Of a DNA stretch of 64,000 nt, positions 42,146 to 50,057 are shown in pieces. Under the pieces are notes generated by a model. The model ran no database searches and was not told the origin of the DNA. It was given only the letters and a program-made list of their open reading frames with translations. Numbering within the stretch: position 1 is the stretch's first letter; each line of letters begins with the position of its first letter. The stretch covers positions 1 to 64,000 of the forward strand of contig CAYVGI010000008.1 in NCBI GenBank assembly GCA_964451095.1, in the 5' to 3' direction. Made by a program: the position numbers and the translations under genes. Origin of the DNA: DAOTTY01 sp964451095 (GTDB taxonomy: Bacteria; Chloroflexota; Anaerolineae; Aggregatilineales; Phototrophicaceae).

Positions 42146-43399
42146 ATGGCAGAGGTAAAAGCCCTGCAAGATACCGTCACAGGCAAGCTGTTCGCGCCAG
42201 ACTCAGACGTGATGTACTTCAACCCCGACGTCGGGCAGGTCGCCACGCTCGACGTACTATACGATTACGATAAGCTGCGCCAAACTGTCGACCGCGACAA
42301 GCTCAGCGCGAGCACCGAACCGACCATGTGGCGCTACCGGGAACTGCTGCCCATCGCAGCAGATGCTATTGTGCCGCCGCTTGCTGTCGGCTGGACGCCG
42401 CTGTACCACACGCCCAAGCTCGCAGCAGACCTGGGGCTGCGCGAAACGTGGGTCAAGGACGACGGCGCCAACCCCACCGGGTCGCTCAAAGACCGCGCCA
42501 GCACAATGGTGGTCGCACGCGCCCTGGAAATCGGCGCACCCGTCGTCAGCACTGCCAGCACGGGGAATGCAGCCGCTGCACTGGCGGGGGTGGGCGCATC
42601 GGTTAGCCACACCGCACTGGACATTGTGATTTTTGTGCCCGCCACCGCACCAGAGGCAAAAATCGCGCAGTTGCTCGTCTACGGGGCACAGGTCTTGCTT
42701 GTAGAGGACACCTACGATACCGCGTTCGACCTGTGCTACGACATCTGTGTGAGCGAAGGCTGGTACTGCCGCAACACAGGCATCAACCCCTACACCTCCG
42801 AGGGCAAAAAGACGGGTGCTTATGAAATCGCAGAGCAGATGGGCTGGAATGTGCCGGACGCGGTGCTCGTCAGCGTAGGGGACGGCAGCATCATCAGCGG
42901 AACACACAAGGGGTTTAAGGAACTGTATGAACTCGGCTGGATAGAGCGGATTCCGCGCCTGATCGGTGTACAAGCAACAGGTAGTTCACCGCTCGTAAAG
43001 GCGTGGGAGAACAACATCAACCCGGTTGATATGCAACATGAGGAAGTCTACACCCTGGCGGATAGCATCTCTGCCGGGCTGCCGCGTGACCGCGTTAAGG
43101 CAATGCGTGCCGTGCGAGAGACTGACGGCGCTTATGTCGCTGTGCCGGACGACGAAATCATTGATGCGATTCCCATCTTCGCCCGGCTGACGGGTGTCTT
43201 TGCCGAGCCAAGCTGCGCTGTGCTTTACGCCGGGGCAAAGCGTGCATTAGAATTGGGTTACATCCATGCAGACGAGCGCGTGGCGTTCCTCAGCACAGGC
43301 AATGGGCTGAAGGATGTACGCCGGGCACAACAGTCTGTGGGCGGTGGACTGCGCGTAGAACCAACAATCGGAGCTGTACGCAAAGCGCTAAACTTATGA
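42146..43399 (+). CDS. thrC: Threonine synthase
   Basis: PLP enzyme converting O-phosphohomoserine to threonine, 417 residues, fold type II. The PLP lysine is Lys115 in NPTGSLKDRAS. STASTGNAAAALAGVGA is the substrate/phosphate loop, and VSVGDGSIISGTHKGF is the PLP-phosphate glycine loop. The C-terminal STGNGLKDVR is typical of threonine synthase. It reads as the longer clade with an N-terminal extension. No other threonine-pathway gene is near. Its last codons overlap the start of the glycosyltransferase gene as ATGA (43396-43399). Confidence 0.9.
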   Translation: MAEVKALQDTVTGKLFAPDSDVMYFNPDVGQVATLDVLYDYDKLRQTVDRDKLSASTEPTMWRYRELLPIAADAIVPPLAVGWTPLYHTPKLAADLGLRETWVKDDGANPTGSLKDRASTMVVARALEIGAPVVSTASTGNAAAALAGVGASVSHTALDIVIFVPATAPEAKIAQLLVYGAQVLLVEDTYDTAFDLCYDICVSEGWYCRNTGINPYTSEGKKTGAYEIAEQMGWNVPDAVLVSVGDGSIISGTHKGFKELYELGWIERIPRLIGVQATGSSPLVKAWENNINPVDMQHEEVYTLADSISAGLPRDRVKAMRAVRETDGAYVAVPDDEIIDAIPIFARLTGVFAEPSCAVLYAGAKRALELGYIHADERVAFLSTGNGLKDVRRAQQSVGGGLRVEPTIGAVRKALNL

Positions 43400-44505
43400 C
43401 ACAACAACCCCGCTACTCTATCGTAGCGCCGATCTACAACGAAGAAGGTAACATAGATGCGCTCTACCAGCGCATTTGTGAGGTGATGGACAGCACCAAC
43501 GAACCATGGGAGCTTGTCACCGTCAATGATGGCAGCCACGACCGTTCAATCGAGATGCTGTACGCCTACGCAGAGCGTGACTCGCGCATCAAAGTCGTTA
43601 ACTTTGCCCGCAACTTCGGGCACCAGATTGCCGTCACCGCCGGGCTGCACTACACCTCCGGTGACGCGGTGGTCATCATTGACGCCGACCTGCAAGACCC
43701 CCCCGAACTCATTCTGGACATGATCGACAAGTGGAAAGAGGGCTACGAGGTCGTCTACGCCGTGCGCAAGCAGCGCAAGGGCGAAACGTGGTTCAAGCTG
43801 TTCACCGCCAAGCTGTTCTACCGCATCATCTACCGCATCACCGACGTGAACATCCCGCTGGACACAGGTGACTTCCGCCTGATGGATCGGGCAGTGGTGA
43901 ACGTGCTCAACAGCATGCAGGAGCACAACCGCTTCATCCGAGGCATGACCAGTTGGATTGGCTTTAAGCAAACCGGCGTAGAGTACGACCGGGACGAACG
44001 TGCCTGGGGAGAAACCAAGTATTCCGTCGCCAAAATGACCAAGTTCGCCTTCGACGCCATCGCCAGCTTTTCCTATTTTCCGCTGCAATTGATGGTCTAC
44101 TTTGCGCTGGTGCTGGGCTTCCTCGCGCTGTTAACCATCCCTGTGATTATGACACTGCGCAATGCCTACGGTCCGGNNNNNNNNNNCTACTTCAGTTTGG
44201 TGATGGGGTTTTTGGCTTTGCTGACGGTCCCCGTTATCAGTACACTGCGCCTGGCCTACGGTCCGGACTTTTTCGGCGGGCAGGCGACCACCATTGTGCT
44301 GCTGCTGCTGCTGAGCGCGTTCCAGTTGTTCTTTTTGTTCATATTGGGTCAATATGTGGCGCGAATCCACGATGAAGTGCGCGGAAGACCGCTCTACGTT
44401 GTGGCGCGTACCAAGGGTTTTGACGATAATAGGGTTAGAAATAACCAACCGCAGCAGTCAACGGCGGGTGCCCCGGCACAAGACGCGACCAACGAGCCTA
44501 TTTAG
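43396..44505 (+). CDS. Family 2 glycosyltransferase, DPM1-like, spanning an assembly gap
   Basis: Membrane-anchored GT2 enzyme resembling dolichol/undecaprenyl-phosphate sugar transferases. YSIVAPIYNEEGNIDALY opens the GT-A fold, DADLQDPPELILDMIDKW holds the metal-binding DxD-like site, DTGDFRLMDRAVVNVLN follows, and RDERAWGETKYSVAKM is the conserved end of the catalytic part. Two membrane helices should follow. Here the first helix appears twice, once on each side of ten N (44177-44186): YFALVLGFLALLTIPVIMTL and YFSLVMGFLALLTVPVISTL. The real protein is therefore probably about 335-345 residues and the printed length of 369 is an artefact. The C-terminus (FILGQYVARIHDEVRGRPLYVV) is typical. 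The gene starts inside thrC's stop. Confidence 0.85.
   Translation: MTQQPRYSIVAPIYNEEGNIDALYQRICEVMDSTNEPWELVTVNDGSHDRSIEMLYAYAERDSRIKVVNFARNFGHQIAVTAGLHYTSGDAVVIIDADLQDPPELILDMIDKWKEGYEVVYAVRKQRKGETWFKLFTAKLFYRIIYRITDVNIPLDTGDFRLMDRAVVNVLNSMQEHNRFIRGMTSWIGFKQTGVEYDRDERAWGETKYSVAKMTKFAFDAIASFSYFPLQLMVYFALVLGFLALLTIPVIMTLRNAYGPXXXXYFSLVMGFLALLTVPVISTLRLAYGPDFFGGQATTIVLLLLLSAFQLFFLFILGQYVARIHDEVRGRPLYVVARTKGFDDNRVRNNQPQQSTAGAPAQDATNEPI
44177..44186. other. Assembly gap (10 N) inside the glycosyltransferase gene
   Basis: Ten N, a conventional placeholder length. The roughly 75 bases before it and the roughly 75 after it encode almost the same peptide with many third-position differences, both ending in a CCTACGGTCCGG sequence. 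The contigs therefore overlap in biology but were not merged. Coordinates to the right of the gap are not physically exact relative to those on the left. Confidence 0.97.
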
Positions 44506-44547
44506 CCGATCATCCCCGCCCAAATTATCATAAGGATGCACAGTGTC

Positions 44548-44793
44548 ATGATGCAGAGCAATCAACCGAATATGCAGCAGCGGGTGCAGCTTTACAGCAG
44601 CATCGTGCAGGAATACGAGCAGCTTGACCATGAAATCGACGCCCTGATTATGAAAAACGGCGGGCTGTCCAAGAACATGTCCACTGGCGACCGTCAGCGC
44701 TACCGTGAACTCGCACGCAAGCGCAGCAGCCTGTTCAACGAGATGCGTGTACTGGAGCGCGACTTGTTAGACGAGGATGGGGATAGCGTTTAG
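44548..44793 (+). CDS. Small helical hypothetical protein
   Basis: About 81 residues, almost wholly alpha-helical and coiled-coil-like: QQRVQLYSSIVQEYEQLDHEIDALI, then RQRYRELARKRSSLFNEMRVLERDLL, with an acidic end. No family is recognised. An AAGGA at 44532-44536 fits ATG 44548 better than the ATG at 44536, which overlaps it. It lies 42 bases after the glycosyltransferase, same strand. Confidence 0.6.
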   Translation: MMQSNQPNMQQRVQLYSSIVQEYEQLDHEIDALIMKNGGLSKNMSTGDRQRYRELARKRSSLFNEMRVLERDLLDEDGDSV

Positions 44794-44983
44794 CCGTTGG
44801 ATTTTGCGCAGGTAATTCCAGAATCATCGCTGTGCATCCAGTCATGTGCGCTATGCAGGGCGAGCGCAGCGCATTCCCCTCAAGAATTTGTTGCAAAACC
44901 GTGTAGAATACTGCCCACTGTCATTTAACCGGGGGGTTCCCTCCCGTCCTAATACACTGTTTGCAACACGAGGAGCACAGCTT

Positions 44984-46375
44984 GTGATTACCGGACCGAC
45001 ATTCGAAGAGATGCTGCACCCGGAGACCATCGCCCCGGAGATACGGCAGCGGGCGCTGGCAGCGCGTGTGAACGACCCGCTAGACCCCGTAAACCTGTTT
45101 AACATCACCTGGCGCGACGGCGACAACAACATCTACTACGTGGTGCTGCCCCCACAACTCACGGGCGTCAAAGCACCCATCGTCGTGATGTACGGCAAGG
45201 AGTTCCCGTCCGGCAGCCACAAAGTCGGTCCTGCCTATAGCGTTCTATTAGAAAAAGAGCTGTTCGGCGAGGTCGATCCGTCCGTGCACCGCCTGGTGTG
45301 GCCCTCCACAGGCAACTACGGCATTGGCGGCGCGTGGGTTGGCGGGCGCATGGGCTGCAACAGCCTCGTTGTGCTGCCGGAGGAGATGAGCCAGGAGCGC
45401 TTCGACCGCATCGAAAGCTACGGTGCCCAGGTCATCAAAACGGTCGGCTCCGAGAGCAACGTGAAGGAAATCTACGACGAGACGTGGCGCCTACGCCAAG
45501 ACCCGAACACGCGCATCATGAACCAGTTCGATGAGATGGGCAACTACCGCTTCCACTACCACGTCACGGGCAACACCGCCGTAGAACTCATCGCGGAACT
45601 GCACGAGCAGGGCATCGGCAACGGCAAAGCAGCAGCGTTCGTGTGGGCAATGGGCAGCGCAGGCACTATGGCAGCAGGCGACCGCCTCAAGGATGTGTTC
45701 CCGAACTGCAAGGTCGTCGGGCTGGAGCCAGTGCAGTGCCCCACGCTGTACAACAACGGCTATGGTGCCCACGAAATCCAGGGCATTGGCGACAAACACG
45801 TCACCTGGATTCACAACACATTCAACATGGACGCGCTCATGTGCATTGACGACGAGGCGTGCCTGCGTGGGCTGCAACTCCTGGCAGAAGACGCCGGACG
45901 CCAAACGCTGGTGCAGCGCTACGGCGCAGACGAAGCACTCGTGGAAAAGCTAGGCGACATGTTCGGCGTCAGCGGTATTTGCCACATCCTCGGCTCCATC
46001 AAAACGGCGAAAGCATACGACCTAGGCGCGGACGATGTAGTTATCACCGCCGCAGCGGACAGCCTAGACCGCTACCACTCCGTTATTGCTCGCCTGCAAA
46101 ACCAGCACGGCAAGCTGGACGAGGCGGCAGCAGCGGCACGCATCGAAGGCGTGTTCCACGGCGTAAGCACAGACTGGGTACAGCACGCAACACCGCACAT
46201 TCACCAGCGCTGGCACAACCTGAAGTACTACACCTGGGTAGAGCAGCAGGGCAAAACCGTGCACGAGCTAGACGCCCAGCGTGATCCGTCATGGTGGCAC
46301 GGTCACCAGCAGATGGTGCAAGAAATTGACGAGCGCCTGCTGGCATCACGCCAGGAAAGCGGCATCGTCGTCTAA
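44984..46375 (+). CDS. PLP-dependent enzyme, tryptophan synthase beta superfamily (function unassigned)
   Basis: 463 residues from GTG 44984, chosen for GAGGAG eight bases upstream; the open frame continues further up but without such a site. Fold type II PLP enzyme. The likely Schiff-base lysine is Lys80 in FPSGSHKVGPAY. The asparagine loop is VWPSTGNYGIGGAW, and a glycine-rich phosphate loop is VWAMGSAGTMAAGDRL. The context after it (VVGLEPVQCPTLYNN) is as in cysteine synthase-like enzymes. The GSHK motif replaces the SxKDR of threonine and cysteine synthases, and the C-terminal 100 residues (TPHIHQRWHNLKYYTWVEQQGK) are unusual and His/Trp-rich. I do not know the substrate. Confidence 0.75.
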   Translation: MITGPTFEEMLHPETIAPEIRQRALAARVNDPLDPVNLFNITWRDGDNNIYYVVLPPQLTGVKAPIVVMYGKEFPSGSHKVGPAYSVLLEKELFGEVDPSVHRLVWPSTGNYGIGGAWVGGRMGCNSLVVLPEEMSQERFDRIESYGAQVIKTVGSESNVKEIYDETWRLRQDPNTRIMNQFDEMGNYRFHYHVTGNTAVELIAELHEQGIGNGKAAAFVWAMGSAGTMAAGDRLKDVFPNCKVVGLEPVQCPTLYNNGYGAHEIQGIGDKHVTWIHNTFNMDALMCIDDEACLRGLQLLAEDAGRQTLVQRYGADEALVEKLGDMFGVSGICHILGSIKTAKAYDLGADDVVITAAADSLDRYHSVIARLQNQHGKLDEAAAAARIEGVFHGVSTDWVQHATPHIHQRWHNLKYYTWVEQQGKTVHELDAQRDPSWWHGHQQMVQEIDERLLASRQESGIVV

Positions 46376-46433
46376 CAGATTACGTTACCTCTTAATCCGA
46401 CTGATTGTGTTTCCAGTACGGCTATCTTAATAT

Positions 46434-46466
46434 GGTGTGCAAACCAAGTGATGAGGTGTGCACACC
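46434..46466. promoter_or_regulatory. Two near-identical 12-bp palindromic boxes, 21 bp apart, at the start of the 46467 gene
   Basis: Box 1 GGTGTGCAAACC (46434-46445) and box 2 GGTGTGCACACC (46455-46466) differ at one base. Box 2 is a perfect palindrome that covers the ribosome-binding region and ends right before the ATG. The 21-bp step is two DNA turns, as for cooperative repressor sites. A weak promoter (TTGTGT, 16 bases, TTAATA at 46427) would start transcription inside box 1. Confidence 0.5.
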
Positions 46467-47144
46467 ATGTACCCAGAAGACCGTGTGCTAGTTGCTGTCA
46501 TCAAGACCAAACGCGACCTGAAGTTCGCCCAAAACGCGCACTGGTACCGCATTCCCCAGGGGAAAATGCCGCGCGGCGTCAACGACGAGTACCTGGCATT
46601 TTTCCTCAGCGGCAAGGTGTTTGGGGAGCAAAGCGGTACGGTCGCCTACTACGCCCGGCGCAGGGGCGTAGAGCTTGTCTACCGCCGCGACCTGATCCCG
46701 GCACAGGTGAACCACCCCCGCGCCAACGACGTATACTACCGCGTTGAGCTAGACACGCTGCAAACCAAGTCTCCGCCCATCACCAATCCGCAAAACCGCG
46801 TTATCAGCTTTATCTACACCACCTGGGATCGTTTTGTGGGTGCCCGTGAAATCGCAGACCTCTACAGCACGGCAGACTACTTCGTAGACCGCATCTACCA
46901 CGCGCTCAAAAGCCCCAAAATGCGCATTGAGCGCTTTTGGGAGGCAGAACGTGGCACAACAGGCTACGCACCCCAACTGCGCATCCTGTGCCAAAAGGGG
47001 GAAGTCATCGCCTCCACCGACGAAAACGACGGCACCATCTACCTGGACGGCACCAAAACCGACGATGAAATCCTTGAACGCATCAAGGCACAAATCGCCA
47101 GCAACGACGGTCCAGTTATGCTGCCCATCCTGCCAGATACCTAA
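46467..47144 (+). CDS. Hypothetical protein
   Basis: 225 residues, soluble, no recognised family. It begins MYPEDRVLVAVIKTKRDLKFAQNAHWYRIPQGKMP and continues with basic/aromatic segments (VAYYARRRGVELVYRRDLIP). A middle FIYTTWDRFVGAREIADLYS and an IYHALKSPKMRIERFWEAER-type helix follow. The content of Arg, Trp and Tyr suggests a nucleic-acid- or nucleotide-related role, which is a guess. ATG 46467 is set by GAGGTG eight bases upstream, inside a palindromic box that may control it. Confidence 0.55.
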   Translation: MYPEDRVLVAVIKTKRDLKFAQNAHWYRIPQGKMPRGVNDEYLAFFLSGKVFGEQSGTVAYYARRRGVELVYRRDLIPAQVNHPRANDVYYRVELDTLQTKSPPITNPQNRVISFIYTTWDRFVGAREIADLYSTADYFVDRIYHALKSPKMRIERFWEAERGTTGYAPQLRILCQKGEVIASTDENDGTIYLDGTKTDDEILERIKAQIASNDGPVMLPILPDT

Positions 47145-47165
47145 ACCCTGCTGCCGAGGGCACGC

Positions 47166-47208
47166 TTGTGCGTTAGACTACACCATCAATGCAACCGTAA
47201 ACGCACAA
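47166..47208. repeat. 9-bp inverted repeat ahead of the SsnA-like gene
   Basis: TTGTGCGTT (47166-47174) and AACGCACAA (47200-47208) are exact complements with a 25-base spacer. The right arm runs into the AAAGG that probably serves as ribosome-binding site of the gene at 47222. It could be an operator or an RNA hairpin that hides the ribosome site; nothing further can be read. Confidence 0.4.
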
Positions 47209-47221
47209 AGGCAAATGAATC

Positions 47222-48574
47222 ATGCTGATTACCAACGCAACCGTCGTGACGTGGGGCGAAGTCACACAGGTATTGGGCGATTTCGCCCTGTACATCCAGG
47301 ACGGCAGCATCGCTGCGCTGGGCAAAACGACCGAGCTTGTCGCCCACTACCCGGACGCCGAAACCCTCGACGCACGCGGGCAAGTCGTCATGCCGGGCAA
47401 CATCTGCGCCCACACCCACTTCTACGGCGCTTACGCTCGCGGCATGGCAATCCCCGGCGACCCACCAGAGCACTTCCCGCGCATCCTAGAGCGGCTGTGG
47501 TGGCCCCTGGACAGAGCATTGGATAAGGCAAGTGTACGTGCCAGCGCACAGGTCTTCATGGTCGATGCCATCCGCCACGGCACCACCACCCTGATTGACC
47601 ACCATGCCAGCCCTGCATTCATCGACGGCAGTTTGGACGTGCTTGCCGATGTCGTTGAGGCAGCGGGTTTGCGCGGCGTGCTGTGCTACGAAGTTACTGA
47701 CCGTAACGGCAAAGACGAAGCGCAAGCAGGCATCCGCGAAAATGTGCGTTTCATCCAGGCAGCGCAATCCAGGGACAAGGTCGCGGGCACGTTCGGGCTG
47801 CACGCCAGCCTCACCCTGGACGACGACACACTAGAGGCGTGCGCAGCGGCACTGCCAGCGGGTGCTGGGTTCCACATCCATGTGGCAGAACACGAAGCCG
47901 ACGAGGAAGACAGCATCAAGCGCAGCGGCAAGCGCGTAGTGCAGCGCCTCCACGACTTCGGCATCCTGGGTGAGCGCACCATCGCGGCGCACTGCGTGCA
48001 CATTGACGAAGCAGAGCGAGCGCTGCTGGCAGAGACAGGCACATGGGTCAGCCACCAGCCGCGCAGCAATATGAACAACGGTGTCGGCGCGATGGATTTG
48101 AGCCAGATGTTGGCAACAGGCGTAAAAATCGGCATCGGTACAGATGGCTTTTTGCACAACATGTTCGACGAGTGGAAGGCAGCATACCTGCTGCACAAGG
48201 TCGCCAACCGTGACCCCCGCGAGGCAAACGGTGCCGATGTGCTGCACGTAGGCGTGACCAACAATGCCCGCCTCGCTCAGCAGTTCTTCACAGATGTGCG
48301 CCTCGGCGAGATCAGTGTCGGCGCAGCAGCAGACCTGATCTTCCTGGACTATCACCCATTCACGCCCATGGGTGGCGGCAACATGCCCTGGCATATCCTG
48401 TTCGGCGTCGATGTGTCCAACGTCACCACAACGATTGTGGGTGGCAAGGTGCTAATGCGCGACCGTGAACTGCTGACCGTGGACGAGGAAAAAATCGCAG
48501 CGGACGCGCTGGCGCTGGCACCCGCTGTGTGGGAGAGGTACGAGACGAACGTTCGCGCTATAATCGGCGGCTAA
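47222..48574 (+). CDS. ssnA: SsnA-type amidohydrolase (selenium-metabolism-linked aminohydrolase family)
   Basis: 450 residues of the amidohydrolase superfamily. Zinc ligands: His64 and His66 in GNICAHTHFYG, GFHIHVAEHEADE, AAHCVHIDEAE, and GIGTDGFLHNMF (Asp). The text WVSHQPRSNMNNGVGAMDL and NMFDEWKAAYLLHK is close to SsnA, which in other bacteria sits with ygeY, xdh and selenium-dependent hydroxylase genes and is thought to deaminate a purine-like compound. YgeY-, XdhC- and FAD/FeS-subunit genes are in this window but not adjacent. The reaction is unproven even in model organisms. It is 30 bases ahead of npdG. Confidence 0.82.
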   Translation: MLITNATVVTWGEVTQVLGDFALYIQDGSIAALGKTTELVAHYPDAETLDARGQVVMPGNICAHTHFYGAYARGMAIPGDPPEHFPRILERLWWPLDRALDKASVRASAQVFMVDAIRHGTTTLIDHHASPAFIDGSLDVLADVVEAAGLRGVLCYEVTDRNGKDEAQAGIRENVRFIQAAQSRDKVAGTFGLHASLTLDDDTLEACAAALPAGAGFHIHVAEHEADEEDSIKRSGKRVVQRLHDFGILGERTIAAHCVHIDEAERALLAETGTWVSHQPRSNMNNGVGAMDLSQMLATGVKIGIGTDGFLHNMFDEWKAAYLLHKVANRDPREANGADVLHVGVTNNARLAQQFFTDVRLGEISVGAAADLIFLDYHPFTPMGGGNMPWHILFGVDVSNVTTTIVGGKVLMRDRELLTVDEEKIAADALALAPAVWERYETNVRAIIGG

Positions 48575-48604
48575 ATCCATTTCAAGAGACCAGGACAGAT
48601 GAAC

Positions 48605-49273
48605 ATGACCGAACAAGACACCAACTTGGTGATGAAAATCGCGGTTTTGGGCGGCACAGGCAAGGAAGGCTCCGGGCTGGCGCGGCGCTGGGCGGCAAAA
48701 GGCTACAACGTGATTATCGGCTCCCGCGATGCGGAGCGGGCATCTAACGCCGCCAACGAGATCAACGCGGAGCTAGGCGGCGAATACCTGACGGGCATGG
48801 AAAACAGCGCCGCCACCGAAGCAGCCGATATTGTCGTGCTTAGCGTGCCCTACAGCGCCCACGCAAAAACGCTAGAAGCGGTTAAGGACAAGCTAGGCGG
48901 CAAAATCCTGGTTGATGTCACTGTGCCAACCGCCTTTCCAGAACCCGTGTTCGTGCCGGACGGCAAGGCAGCAGGACTAGAAGCACAGGCAATCGTCGGG
49001 GATGACGTGCGCGTGGTTTCCGCCTTCCAGAACGTGAGCGCGGGCAAGCTGAAGAAGCTCAACACCACTGTAGACACCGACGTGCTCGTTACCGGGGACG
49101 ACCAAGACGCCAAAAAGGATGTGATTGCCCTGGTGGACGCCGCCGGGATGCGCGGCATAGACGCCGGTCCGCTGGCAAATTCGGTTGCAGCAGAGGCGCT
49201 CACGGCGGTGCTGTACTACGTGAACAAAACCTACAAGGTTCGCGGTGCCGGGATTCGCATCACTGGAGTCTGA
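48605..49273 (+). CDS. npdG: NADPH-dependent F420 reductase
   Basis: Moves hydride between NADP(H) and coenzyme F420. 222 residues. AVLGGTGKEGSGLARRWAAKGYNVIIGSRDAER is the NADP-binding fold with the Ser-Arg pair for the 2'-phosphate. VVLSVPYSAHAKTLEAV, VDVTVPTAFPEP and VSAFQNVSAGKL line the F420 site in the family, and the C-terminal GPLANSVAAEALTAVLYYVN closes it. AGGA at 48592 is better spaced for ATG 48605 than for the ATG at 48599. Its stop is two bases before the cofE start. Confidence 0.9.
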   Translation: MTEQDTNLVMKIAVLGGTGKEGSGLARRWAAKGYNVIIGSRDAERASNAANEINAELGGEYLTGMENSAATEAADIVVLSVPYSAHAKTLEAVKDKLGGKILVDVTVPTAFPEPVFVPDGKAAGLEAQAIVGDDVRVVSAFQNVSAGKLKKLNTTVDTDVLVTGDDQDAKKDVIALVDAAGMRGIDAGPLANSVAAEALTAVLYYVNKTYKVRGAGIRITGV

Positions 49274-49275
49274 CT

Positions 49276-50046
49276 GTGACCGGGCAAGCAGTTTCCTACA
49301 CAGTCACCGCACTGGCAGGCGTGCCCATAATCCAACCGGGCGATGACCTGCCCACAGTTATCCTGGCGGCGCTGCAACACACCGGGCTGACGCTGCAAAC
49401 AGGCGACGTGCTGGTTATCGCATCTAAGATCGTCTCCAAGGCGGAGGGGCGCATTGTCGCACTGGATTCGGTCACGCCGGGCGAAGAAGCACTGCGCTAC
49501 GCGGGCATCACAGGCAAAGACCCGCGCCTGGTGGAACTGGTGCTGCAAGAGAGCCGCATGGTATCGCGGCATCGCAAAAACGTGATGGTGACCGAACACC
49601 GTCTGGGCTTTGTGAGCGCCAACGCGGGCATCGACCAGTCCAACAACGAGGACGGCGACAACCGCGTGCTGCTGCTGCCGCTTGACCCGGACGGTGCCGC
49701 ACAGCAGCTACGCGATGCGCTTAAAAATGCCACGGGTGCGGCAATTGGCGTGATAATAAGTGACTCACATGGGCGCCCGTTCCGCTACGGTAACGTGGGC
49801 GTGGCAATCGGCGTGGCAGGGCTGCCCGCCATCATCGACCTGCGCGGCGAGCAAGACCTGTTCGGGCGTACCCTACAGGTGAGCGTACAGGGCTTTGCAG
49901 ATATGGTCGCCAGTGCAGCCGCCCTCGCCACGGGGGAAGGTGCTGAGGGACGACCGGTGGTGCTGGTGCGCGGGCTTGCCCCCCCGCCAGCAGACGGGCG
50001 GGCAAGTGACATCTACCGCCCCCCAGAAGAAGACCTCTACCGCTAG
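49276..50046 (+). CDS. cofE: Coenzyme F420-0:L-glutamate ligase
   Basis: Adds glutamates to F420-0 using GTP; 256 residues, the size of stand-alone archaeal CofE. VTALAGVPIIQPGDDLPTVI opens the fold, VLVIASKIVSKAEGR carries the nucleotide-contacting Lys, and MVTEHRLGFVSANAGIDQSN is the signature. VIISDSHGRPFRYGNVGVAIGVAG is the second one. The start is GTG 49276. In Mycobacterium this domain is fused to a nitroreductase domain as FbiB; here the nitroreductase is a separate gene at 54510. Co-transcribed with npdG. Confidence 0.92.
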   Translation: MTGQAVSYTVTALAGVPIIQPGDDLPTVILAALQHTGLTLQTGDVLVIASKIVSKAEGRIVALDSVTPGEEALRYAGITGKDPRLVELVLQESRMVSRHRKNVMVTEHRLGFVSANAGIDQSNNEDGDNRVLLLPLDPDGAAQQLRDALKNATGAAIGVIISDSHGRPFRYGNVGVAIGVAGLPAIIDLRGEQDLFGRTLQVSVQGFADMVASAAALATGEGAEGRPVVLVRGLAPPPADGRASDIYRPPEEDLYR

Positions 50047-50057
50047 CCGGGCTACTG

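Noticed and set aside
44296..44322. CTG-repeat run in the glycosyltransferase gene
   Set aside because: It encodes leucines of a membrane helix. Such runs are common in GC-rich membrane genes and need no slippage explanation.
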